Shown here: positions 7,588-14,185 of the stretch, piece by piece | Position numbering within the stretch: the stretch's first letter is position 1 | Layout: the number at the start of each line of letters is the position of its first letter | NCBI GenBank assembly: GCA_031289875.1 | Contig: JAITOO010000051.1 | Span: 1 to 17,700, forward strand | From: Flavobacteriaceae bacterium | GTDB lineage: Bacteria; Bacteroidota; Bacteroidia; Flavobacteriales; Weeksellaceae | DNA length: 17,700 nt | Direction: 5' to 3' | The notes under the pieces: generated by a model | The model's database searches: none | What the model was told of the DNA's origin: nothing | What the model saw: the letters and a program-made list of their open reading frames with translations, nothing else | Position numbers and translations under genes: made by a program

Positions 7588-7620
7588 GAGGTAACGATAT
7601 AGAAAAAAGTATGGGAAATT

Positions 7621-8013
7621 TTATTTTGTATCGTTTGGAGCAGGTTTTTGGGGACGATGTGCACCGTCTTTTTTGTCATGAAATTTTTGTTTCATGTCTT
7701 TGAGTTTTTGTTTTTGCTCATCGGTCAAAACCTTGTCTATTTCAGATTTCTTGCTGTCCATAAGTGTTTCATGCTGTTTTTTCAAAGATTTGGATTGCGT
7801 TTTCAGAGTCTCTTCCTGACTTTTGTATTTTTGGTCTATAGCGTTGATTTTCTGCACTTGTTCAGGAGTGAGGTTCAAATCCTTAGCCATTTTATCTTTA
7901 AATTCCTGCTTTTTTTTCTCCATCTCTTCTTTAGTCGGCTGCGGGCGGTCTCCTACCTGTGAAAATGCCGTTGTTGATGCCAATATCAAACCGAGTAATA
8001 CTAATCTTTTCAT
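7621..8013 (-). CDS. Spy/CpxP-like periplasmic protein
   Basis: 130 residues: a signal peptide (MKR, hydrophobic core, cleavage after AFSQ at 19) followed by an almost entirely helical, lysine- and glutamine-rich chain. Two copies of the LTxxQ motif, LTPEQ (49-53) and LTDEQ (96-100), are the hallmark of the Spy/CpxP superfamily, whose known members are periplasmic chaperones or stress sensors. The C-terminus is a short basic, proline-rich tail. No sensor kinase or extracytoplasmic sigma/anti-sigma gene is adjacent, so no regulatory partner can be named. A terminator follows. No good promoter was found in the 134-nt gap towards the XRE gene, so read-through from that gene is possible. Confidence 0.75.
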   Translation of the reverse strand: MKRLVLLGLILASTTAFSQVGDRPQPTKEEMEKKKQEFKDKMAKDLNLTPEQVQKINAIDQKYKSQEETLKTQSKSLKKQHETLMDSKKSEIDKVLTDEQKQKLKDMKQKFHDKKDGAHRPQKPAPNDTK

Positions 8014-8147
8014 GATGATTTTTAATTTTTTATTTGTTTTTGCCTTTTTGACAAACCTGTGTTCAAAAGGTTTAATTATTTTTGATTTAAAATTAATAAA
8101 TAGTTGAAAATCAAATTATTAAAATAGTGAAAATTTCTGCTACAAAA

Positions 8148-8615
8148 TTAATTTTCGTATTTTTCAAAACTTCCGTCATTGTAAAAAATTACGATTTTTT
8201 CAATTTTCTTTTTCTCTTCGGCAGGAATATTTTTTTCTTTTTCTATATAATCGACTGTTTTTAAATGAGTTGAACCGTATTTTTTCGTTTCTTCGGTTTC
8301 CAAAAAATCTTCCAACGGAAAGAGTAGGGCAGAAGCCTCTTCTGAAGCAGGATTCCCCATTTTCAAGCCAAAATTTTGACTGCTGTTTTGTTCATTTTGT
8401 AATTTCAAGGGTTTACCTTTTCCCAAAATCAGCCATTCGGCGTTGAGGCTGGGGAAATTTTTCAGAGTGCTTTCCAAAAAATCTAACGAAGGCTTGTTTC
8501 GTCCCGAAGTGATGTGCGAAATTCCAGAACGTTGTACACCGATTTTGTCGGCAAATTCTGCGGGCGTTAGTCCGAGCAGTTCTATTAATGCGATGATTCT
8601 TTTAGCAATTTCCAT
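8148..8615 (-). CDS. Small XRE-family transcription regulator
   Basis: 155 residues. The N-terminal helix-turn-helix (about residues 6-60) has the XRE pattern: LTPAEFADKIGVQRSGISHITSGRNKPSLDFLESTL. The C-terminal half is a charged linker and a helical segment ending in 'KIVIFYNDGSFEKYEN', with no peptidase or ligand-binding domain that I recognise. It probably binds DNA as a dimer. Its upstream region carries three TTTACnnnnGTAAA palindromes (8619-8675), two overlapping the predicted -33 and -7 elements, which points to self-repression. Two similar palindromes lie before the divergent M14 operon, the other likely target. The start is the ATG 3 nt from the nearest palindrome; no in-frame start lies between it and the promoter. 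Confidence 0.85.
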   Translation of the reverse strand: MEIAKRIIALIELLGLTPAEFADKIGVQRSGISHITSGRNKPSLDFLESTLKNFPSLNAEWLILGKGKPLKLQNEQNSSQNFGLKMGNPASEEASALLFPLEDFLETEETKKYGSTHLKTVDYIEKEKNIPAEEKKKIEKIVIFYNDGSFEKYEN

Positions 8616-8618
8616 ATG

Positions 8619-8675
8619 TTACAAGTGTAATTAAGTTTACAAACGTAAAGATAGTTATATTTCTACAAAGGTAAA
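8619..8675. promoter_or_regulatory. Operator cluster at the XRE promoter
   Basis: Three palindromes: TTACA-AG-TGTAA (8619-8630), TTTAC-AAAC-GTAAA (8636-8649) and TCTAC-AAAG-GTAAA (8662-8675, one mismatch). Centres are 18 and 26 bp apart. The second covers the predicted -7 box and the third the predicted -33 TTG of the XRE promoter; the first sits in the leader just before the ATG. Binding of the XRE protein here is inferred from position and symmetry. Confidence 0.65.
8640..8668 (-). promoter_or_regulatory. Promoter of the XRE regulator
   Basis: On the minus strand, TTG (8666-8668) precedes TACGTTTG (8640-8647) by 18 nt, fitting TTG-N19-TAnnTTTG closely. Transcription would start near 8635, giving a leader of about 20 nt that contains one palindrome. 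Both promoter elements lie inside operator palindromes. Confidence 0.5.
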
Positions 8676-8858
8676 TAGAAAATTTAACAATAAACTAATA
8701 AATTACTTAAAGTTTACCCGCAAAACAACTCTAAATAACAACAAATATACAATTGAAAATCAAGTAGATGCTACCTATGGATTGTAAAAACGCTAAAGTG
8801 ATAGTATGAAATCCGGACATTTTGACAGACTATCTTCTCGTCTTAGTATATTCATTCG

Positions 8859-8884
8859 TTACAGATGTAATTTACAAATGTAAA
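8859..8884. promoter_or_regulatory. Operator pair upstream of the M14 operon
   Basis: TTACA-GA-TGTAA (8859-8870) is directly followed by TTTACA-AA-TGTAAA (8871-8884), a perfect 6-bp dyad. The order and sequence repeat those at 8619-8649, minus 5 bp between the sites. The pair ends 3 nt before the predicted -33 region of the M14 promoter, a position suited to repression or activation. The XRE protein is the likely ligand. Confidence 0.6.
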
Positions 8885-8887
8885 TAT

Positions 8888-8917
8888 GTGGAATTAGCGT
8901 AAAAATGAATATCTTTG
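8888..8917 (+). promoter_or_regulatory. Promoter of the M14 peptidase operon
   Basis: TATCTTTG at 8910-8917 is an exact -7 box; a near-consensus GTG sits at 8888-8890 with a 19-nt spacer. Transcription would begin near 8923, about 9 nt before the ATG at 8932. This argues against the upstream ATG at 8905 as the start codon. Confidence 0.55.
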
Positions 8918-8931
8918 TAAAAAAGTACTCT

Positions 8932-10110
8932 ATGTCCACAGAATTTAAAATCATTGATTTGGAGCAGAATTTCGAGTTCGAGGAAAATTTCCCAAAAAGA
9001 TATGTTGCACCAGCCCACCTGCACGCATTTTTTAAATCCAATTATTATAAAATCGATTGGGCAGAAATTGGAAAATCCGTTTTAGGCAGACCGATTTACA
9101 AATTAACTTTGGGCAGCGGCAGCAAAAATGCCCTTTTGTGGACGCAAATGCACGGCAACGAGACTACAGGAACGCTCAGCATTTTAGACCTGCTTAAATT
9201 TTTCCGAAGCGGACATGTTGTTGCACAGACAATTCTCAACGAGTTCACGCTCGACATTATCCCGATGCTGAATCCTGACGGCGCAGAACTTTGGACGCGC
9301 AGAAATGCGATGAGTATTGACATTAATCGCGATTTTTTAGCTACTTCTTCTTTGGAAATGAGAGTTTTACGAGGAATTATAACCAAAAAACGCTATGATT
9401 TGGGCTTCAACCTTCACGACCAGCGCACGATTTTCGGTGTCGGAAATTTGAAACAACCCGCTACGCTGGCGTTTTTATCGCCGTCAGAGTCTGAAAACAA
9501 AGAAGTTACGCAGACACGGAAAAAATCTATGGGACTGATTGCTGATATTTACCGAGAAATTTCGCAGATTTTGCCCGACAAAATTGCACGTTTTTCCGAT
9601 GAATTTTACCCGTGTTCTGTTGGCGATAACCTCCAAAAACTCGGCATTCCGACACTATTGTTCGAGGGCGGACATTATCCAAAAGATTACTACCGCCGAA
9701 AAACTCGGAAATATTTTTCCCTCGCCTTGTTAGCTGCTCTGTATTACGCTTCAACAAAGGAAAATTGGCAGAACGGCTGGGAAAATTATTTTGAAATTCC
9801 CGAAAATTCTGTTTCTTTTTACGACATCATTTACCGAAACGTTCAATTATCTGATGATGAAAAAGATACAATAGATATTGCAGTGCAGTATGCCGAGCAG
9901 ATACGCATGGGCGATGAGGAAATTACATTTGTGGCGAAAATTGAAGATATAGGTGATTTGTCTTTCCTGCACGGACACGAGGAAATTGATGCCCGAAACA
10001 GAAGATTTTTTTCCGAAGAAACGCAGTTCCCAAAAATTGGAATGCAAGCTGATTTTCAATTAGATGAGTGGTTTATTGTGAATGGAAAAAAACTGGAAAA
10101 CTGGGGGTGA
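8932..10110 (+). CDS. M14-type zinc carboxypeptidase
   Basis: 392 residues from the chosen ATG at 8932. An in-frame ATG at 8905 would add nine residues but lies ahead of the predicted -7 box, so it is probably not transcribed. The M14 zinc ligands are visible: HGNE (H74, E77) and the later His in NLHDQR (H162). The substrate-binding NPDG and RRN...NRDF segments lie at 114-134, and the probable general base is E245 in LLFEGGHY. The family removes C-terminal residues from peptides or acts on muropeptides or small amides; the substrate here is unknown. No signal peptide is seen, so the enzyme is likely cytoplasmic. It is the first gene of a tight plus-strand run (14 nt to the next gene) and lies divergent from the XRE regulator. 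Confidence 0.85.
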   Translation: MSTEFKIIDLEQNFEFEENFPKRYVAPAHLHAFFKSNYYKIDWAEIGKSVLGRPIYKLTLGSGSKNALLWTQMHGNETTGTLSILDLLKFFRSGHVVAQTILNEFTLDIIPMLNPDGAELWTRRNAMSIDINRDFLATSSLEMRVLRGIITKKRYDLGFNLHDQRTIFGVGNLKQPATLAFLSPSESENKEVTQTRKKSMGLIADIYREISQILPDKIARFSDEFYPCSVGDNLQKLGIPTLLFEGGHYPKDYYRRKTRKYFSLALLAALYYASTKENWQNGWENYFEIPENSVSFYDIIYRNVQLSDDEKDTIDIAVQYAEQIRMGDEEITFVAKIEDIGDLSFLHGHEEIDARNRRFFSEETQFPKIGMQADFQLDEWFIVNGKKLENWG

Positions 10111-10124
10111 AAAATATAAAAATA

Positions 10125-10307
10125 ATGAAAAATATATTTTTATTTATCGTTTTCCTGTTAAATTCAGCCATTTGTTATTCCCAATTTTGCTATAATGATA
10201 TTTTTATTGGAGACGAAATACAATACGGTTGGGAAACGGTCAGAAAATCCTCGTTTGAATGGGACGAACAGGCAATAAAACAAGAACATAATGCGTGGTG
10301 GAAGTAG
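10125..10307 (+). CDS. Small secreted protein of unknown function
   Basis: 60 residues from the ATG at 10125, which is preferred over an earlier in-frame ATG inside the M14 gene because it opens a clear signal peptide: MKN, then a hydrophobic core FLFIVFLLNSAI, with cleavage likely after CYSQ (about 19). The mature part is about 41 residues, acidic and aromatic, with one cysteine near its start and ending in AWWK. It starts 14 nt after the M14 stop and its last 17 nt overlap the next gene, so it is almost certainly cotranscribed and perhaps translationally coupled. No family is recognised. A remnant of a longer gene is possible, since the mature part is short. Confidence 0.55.
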   Translation: MKNIFLFIVFLLNSAICYSQFCYNDIFIGDEIQYGWETVRKSSFEWDEQAIKQEHNAWWK

Positions 10308-11499
10308 TAAAAAACAACTTATTATCATTGGCGGAGGAGCGGCGGGATTTTTTCTCGCAGCCAATTTAACATCAAAGTATTGGGACACGCTGATTTTGGA
10401 GCAGTCCAAACAGCCAATGCAAAAGGTAAAAATCTCAGGAGGAGGACGTTGCAACTTAACTCATGCCTGTTTTGAGCCGAGAAAATTAGCGAAATTTTAT
10501 CCGCGCGGAGCAAAAGAACTGTTGAGCGTTTTTTCCCGATTTCAGCCAGCTGATACATTTGAATGGTTTGAGAATAAGGGAGTTGCCTTGAAAATTGAGG
10601 AAGACAACCGCGTGTTTCCCGTGTCTGATTCTTCCCAAACGGTTATCGACGTTTTGATGAGGGAAGCCGAGAAAAACGAGGTGCAGGCGAGGTATGAAAC
10701 CGCCGTAACGGACATAAAAACGGAAAACGGAAAATTTTGCATTAAAACAAAAAATGAAATCTATTTTTCTGATTCTTTGGTGATTGCAACGGGAAGTTCG
10801 CCTAAAATGTGGACAATACTTGAAAAACTGGGACATACTATCGTTCCGCCTGTTCCGAGTTTATTCACTTTCAATTGCCAAAATGTTCTGATACAGAATC
10901 TTGCAGGAACGTCTTTTCCCGAAGCGGAGATTTCCATTCCGAAATTGAAAATTAAGCAGTTTGGCGCAGTTATGATAACTCACTGGGGGCTGAGCGGTCC
11001 TGCAATTTTAAAACTTTCTTCACTTGGAGCAAGAGAGTTACATGAGTTAAATTATAGTTTTACTTTAAGGATTAATTGGATTTCGGAAAAGTTTGACCGC
11101 ACGGTTGAACTTCTTGTAGAACAGAAAAAAAACAATGCTAAAAAATCTTTGTATTCTGCTAAAATTCCGCAAGTTACAAACAGATTTTGGCAGAATTTAC
11201 TGCAAACGGCAGGAATTAAAGAAAAACTTTGGGCTGAGACAGGCAATGCCGACATCAATAAAATTGCAGATATTCTGACAAATACGAATCTTCAAATATC
11301 GGGAAAAAGTGCATTCAAAGAAGAATTTGTAACGGCGGGCGGCGTGGACTTGAAAGAAATTGATTTCAAAACAATGCAGTCCAAACTCGTTCCCAATCTG
11401 TATTTTGCAGGAGAAGTACTTAATATTGATGCCATTACGGGCGGATTTAATTTTCAAGCCTGTTGGAGTGAAGCGTTTATTATCAGCCGAAATCTTTAA
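10291..11499 (+). CDS. BaiN/HI0933-family FAD-dependent oxidoreductase
   Basis: 402 residues. The FAD-binding Rossmann motif IIIGGGAAG is at 11-19, the family signature ISGGGRCNLTH at 48-58, and the C-terminal FAD-contact region 'FAGEVLNIDAITGGFNF' near 373-389. These define the HI0933/BaiN (formerly YhiN) flavoproteins, cytoplasmic enzymes annotated as NAD(P)/FAD-dependent oxidoreductases; the physiological substrate of most members is unknown and bile-acid chemistry should not be assumed here. The ATG at 10291 lies inside the preceding small gene and is the only ATG upstream of the Rossmann motif. It is probably the last gene of the M14 operon. The 70 nt after it contain an imperfect promoter-like element for the next gene. 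Confidence 0.88.
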   Translation: MRGGSSKKQLIIIGGGAAGFFLAANLTSKYWDTLILEQSKQPMQKVKISGGGRCNLTHACFEPRKLAKFYPRGAKELLSVFSRFQPADTFEWFENKGVALKIEEDNRVFPVSDSSQTVIDVLMREAEKNEVQARYETAVTDIKTENGKFCIKTKNEIYFSDSLVIATGSSPKMWTILEKLGHTIVPPVPSLFTFNCQNVLIQNLAGTSFPEAEISIPKLKIKQFGAVMITHWGLSGPAILKLSSLGARELHELNYSFTLRINWISEKFDRTVELLVEQKKNNAKKSLYSAKIPQVTNRFWQNLLQTAGIKEKLWAETGNADINKIADILTNTNLQISGKSAFKEEFVTAGGVDLKEIDFKTMQSKLVPNLYFAGEVLNIDAITGGFNFQACWSEAFIISRNL

Positions 11500-11569
11500 T
11501 GAAATTTAAAGATAAATTTTAGGTTAAAAACAAATATTTTTATACCTTTAACCATTCAAAATACTTGTT

Positions 11570-12334
11570 ATGAGCAAAAAGAGTTTGTTTTGGATTTTTT
11601 TGATTTTAGGAATCCTTTGGCTGATAGGCGTAAGTTATTGCTATACAGCAGGAATTAATAATTTTGATTGGAACAAAATCCGTTGGAATGAAAATTTTTC
11701 GAGCAGCGACCCGCTCACTATTCTGTATTTCAAAGGGATAACATTTTTCTTGGTTTCCTTGCTGGTTTTGGGCTCATTGTGTTTTTTTTCGGGATTATTT
11801 CTCGGAAAGAAAGCAGAAGACAAGTTTAAAAAGCTGCTATCGGAAAATGAAAAACTTAAAGCGCATATTTCCAATCAAATAGAAACTATCGAGAAGATAA
11901 AAATCCTTTATACGGGAGGAAAAATTATACGAAAAGAAAATCTGACGGAATTTACTCAGGAAGAACCTCTTACGGAAAAAACAGAGGAAATCAATACATC
12001 GTTAAAGGAAGTTCCTCAGACAGAAGATATAGAAAATATTGTGCCTCAGCCTGTTGAACATTCCGATTATACTTTTCAAGAAAAAGATGATTTGAAAACC
12101 ATTGAAGGAATCGGCGAAAAAATTGAATACATTCTCAACGAAAATCATATTTTCACTTGGAAACAACTCTCCGAAACCTCTGCCGACGACCTGAAAAATC
12201 AACTCATAGCCTTTGGCGGAGCGGGTTATAAAATTCACAACACCGATTCTTGGGTGAATCAGGCGAAACTTGCTTCAGAAGGAAATTGGGCAGAATTGGA
12301 AGAATTGCAAAAAAAATTGAGAGGAGAGAAGTGA
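11570..12334 (+). CDS. Membrane protein with C-terminal helix-hairpin-helix region
   Basis: 254 residues. Two membrane segments lie at about 6-25 and 56-79, with a short tryptophan- and asparagine-containing loop between them that would be periplasmic. A coiled-coil-like stretch (80-112) and an acidic linker (125-170) follow. Residues 174-254 ('LKTIEGIGEKIEYILNEN... LSETSADDLKNQL... WVNQAKLASEGNW') resemble the helix-hairpin-helix domain often annotated as flap-endonuclease-1-like; no nuclease catalytic residues are evident, so nucleic-acid binding is possible but cleavage is not supported. The upstream gap holds TACCTTTA (11543-11550), one base off a -7 box, between the inverted halves GGTTAAA and TTTAACC (11522-11553). 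The gene converges on the clc gene. Confidence 0.7.
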   Translation: MSKKSLFWIFLILGILWLIGVSYCYTAGINNFDWNKIRWNENFSSSDPLTILYFKGITFFLVSLLVLGSLCFFSGLFLGKKAEDKFKKLLSENEKLKAHISNQIETIEKIKILYTGGKIIRKENLTEFTQEEPLTEKTEEINTSLKEVPQTEDIENIVPQPVEHSDYTFQEKDDLKTIEGIGEKIEYILNENHIFTWKQLSETSADDLKNQLIAFGGAGYKIHNTDSWVNQAKLASEGNWAELEELQKKLRGEK

Positions 12335-12363
12335 AAACAAAATTCAAATTTACCAATTTCCTT
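12279..12363 (+). repeat. 11-bp inverted repeat spanning the 3' end of the HhH membrane-protein gene
   Basis: AAGGAAATTGG (12279-12289, inside the coding region) is perfectly complementary to CCAATTTCCTT (12353-12363), and more T follow to 12367. The 63-nt loop contains the stop codon. It could act as an unusual terminator for the gene in the 38-nt gap before the convergent clc gene; no compact terminator is seen there. Confidence 0.3.
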
Positions 12364-12372
12364 TTTTAACCA

Positions 12373-14163
12373 TCAATCTTCCGAAAAATCTACAATCAGT
12401 TTGCGGTATCTTTGCAAAAGTTTTGATTTGGAAAGCATTCCTACATAGTTTCCGTTTTCGATAATTGGCAGAAACCACAGCGTAGTTTTGTCAAACTTTT
12501 TGAAAATCTGAGCGTTATCGTCGTATAGAGTTAGCGTTTCCTGAGGGTGGGTTACCACGTCTGAAATCCTTAATTTTTCGTATTTGCTCTTGTGCAGCAG
12601 AATATCCAAAATCTCGTCAATTTGCACCCAGCCCACAAATTTTCCTTTTGCATTGTCCACCACGACTACATTTCGTTGCGTGTGAGGAATTACTTTAACG
12701 AACTCAGAAAGAGGCATTGTCAGTGGGACTCTAATAAAGTCATTTTCAATGAGTTGGTGAATAGCAAGGCGGCGGATAGCTTCTTTGTCCTTGTTATGCG
12801 TAATCATTTTTCCGCCTCTCAGCGAATAAGTGTAAACTGAATACTTATCGAAATGATATTTAACCAGATAGGCAACCGACGAGGTGATAATTAAGGGGAA
12901 AAGCAAACTGTAACCTCCTGTAATCTCAGCAATTAGAAAAATAGAAGTCATCGGAGCATGCATGATTCCTGCCATCACGCCCGCCATGCCGACGAGCGAA
13001 AAATTATGCTCAGAAAGCTGTACCCACTGCGAGAGATTAAGGATTTTGGCAAAGACAAATCCCAAAATTCCACCCGTGAACAAAGCCGGAGCAAAAACGC
13101 CTCCGATTCCGCCCGATGCGGTTGTAAAGATGCTTGCTATCACTTTGAGAAACAAGATGATAAGAAGAAATACTATCAAGTATTCATCGTTTTGAGAAAG
13201 GGAATAAAAAATGGAATTATCCATAATTTGCGACGGATTTTTGCTCATAATGTTTTGAAGCGTCAAATATCCTTCGCCAAAAAGCGGCGGAAAAATTAAA
13301 ATCAATATTCCGAGAGATAACCCGCCGATGACAGCTTTGGTGTAAATGTTTTTATTGAGAGAGATTTTTTTTTCGATAAATCGTGAAACCCGCGTGTAGT
13401 AAAGGGCGAACAGTCCGCAGGCGATGCCGAGCAAAACGTAAAACGGGATTTTCGTCTTGTCAAAATCCTCAAACACGGCAAAATAAAAGGAAACTCGGTC
13501 ACCCATCAGAAAATAGGAAATCAAAGCGCCTGTAACAGAGGAAATTAGAATCGGAATCATCGACCACATGCTGAGGTCAATCATCATCACTTCCAGAGAA
13601 AAAATGATGCCTGTAATGGGAGCTTTGAAAATTCCGGCAATGGCGGCAGAACAGCCGCAGGCAATGAATAATGTCCTGAGTTTCAGGTTCAAATTAAAAC
13701 TTTTGGCGAAATTTGAGCCAAGTGCTGCGCCCGTATAAACAATCGGAGCTTCCAGTCCGACTGACCCGCCGAAACCGACGGTTAAACTACTGGAAATGAT
13801 GGACGTATAAGTGTTGTGATTGCGGATTTTGCTTTGGTCTTTGGAAATTGCCCCCATCACTTTTGCTACGCCGTGGCTGATGTTGTCTTTCACAAAAAAT
13901 TTGATGTACAAAACCGTCAAAAGTATTCCAATAGCGGGCAGGACGATGGTCAAATAATTCAAGTGAATGTTTTTGTTGTGGTAAATAATTTCTTCGGTCA
14001 GCCACGCCATGTTTTTTAGCAAAACTGCGCTCAATCCGCCCATTACGCCAATCAGCGTACTTGCCAGATATATAAACCCCTGCGGATTTTGATAGCGGAA
14101 TCTCCGCATGACAATCAAATACCACATGTGAGTTTTTCGGATTGTTCTAAAAATTTTTTTCAT
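12373..14163 (-). CDS. ClC-family chloride channel or transporter with CBS domains
   Basis: 596 residues: an N-terminal ClC membrane domain (about 28-440) and two C-terminal CBS domains (about 475-525 and 533-587) that in the family bind nucleotides and adjust gating. Ion-path motifs: S96 in ISHGV at the GSGIP position, the gating glutamate E138 in GLEAP, and GGVFAPA (354-360). In the helix matching E. coli ClC residues 196-204, this protein reads GIIFSLEVM, so the inner proton-path glutamate (E203) is replaced by V192, the residue found in animal ClC channels. That favours a passive channel over a proton-coupled exchanger, by inference. The start is 22 nt after the icmF stop, so the two are likely cotranscribed. 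The length is normal and nothing is truncated. Confidence 0.92.
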   Translation of the reverse strand: MKKIFRTIRKTHMWYLIVMRRFRYQNPQGFIYLASTLIGVMGGLSAVLLKNMAWLTEEIIYHNKNIHLNYLTIVLPAIGILLTVLYIKFFVKDNISHGVAKVMGAISKDQSKIRNHNTYTSIISSSLTVGFGGSVGLEAPIVYTGAALGSNFAKSFNLNLKLRTLFIACGCSAAIAGIFKAPITGIIFSLEVMMIDLSMWSMIPILISSVTGALISYFLMGDRVSFYFAVFEDFDKTKIPFYVLLGIACGLFALYYTRVSRFIEKKISLNKNIYTKAVIGGLSLGILILIFPPLFGEGYLTLQNIMSKNPSQIMDNSIFYSLSQNDEYLIVFLLIILFLKVIASIFTTASGGIGGVFAPALFTGGILGFVFAKILNLSQWVQLSEHNFSLVGMAGVMAGIMHAPMTSIFLIAEITGGYSLLFPLIITSSVAYLVKYHFDKYSVYTYSLRGGKMITHNKDKEAIRRLAIHQLIENDFIRVPLTMPLSEFVKVIPHTQRNVVVVDNAKGKFVGWVQIDEILDILLHKSKYEKLRISDVVTHPQETLTLYDDNAQIFKKFDKTTLWFLPIIENGNYVGMLSKSKLLQRYRKLIVDFSED

Positions 14164-14185
14164 TCAAAAGAAATCGTACGCAAAA

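Larger units (their letters stand above)
8616..8931. other. Regulatory intergenic region, XRE gene to M14 operon
   Basis: 316 nt without a convincing gene. It carries divergent promoters and two clusters of palindromic operators, 8619-8675 and 8859-8884. A lone half-site-like GTTTAC lies at 8711-8716. Short frames of 25 codons (plus, 8806-8883) and 20 codons (minus, 8793-8855) are present but not convincing as genes. Confidence 0.7.

Noticed and set aside
8125..8137. Imperfect direct repeat of AATAGTTGAAAAT and AATAGTGAAAATT around 8098-8137, considered as a CRISPR or regulatory repeat.
   Set aside because: Only two short AT-rich copies; consistent with base composition.
8806..8883. A 25-codon plus-strand frame in the regulatory gap.
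   Set aside because: It runs into the operator palindromes, has no promoter of the usual form and no recognisable features.
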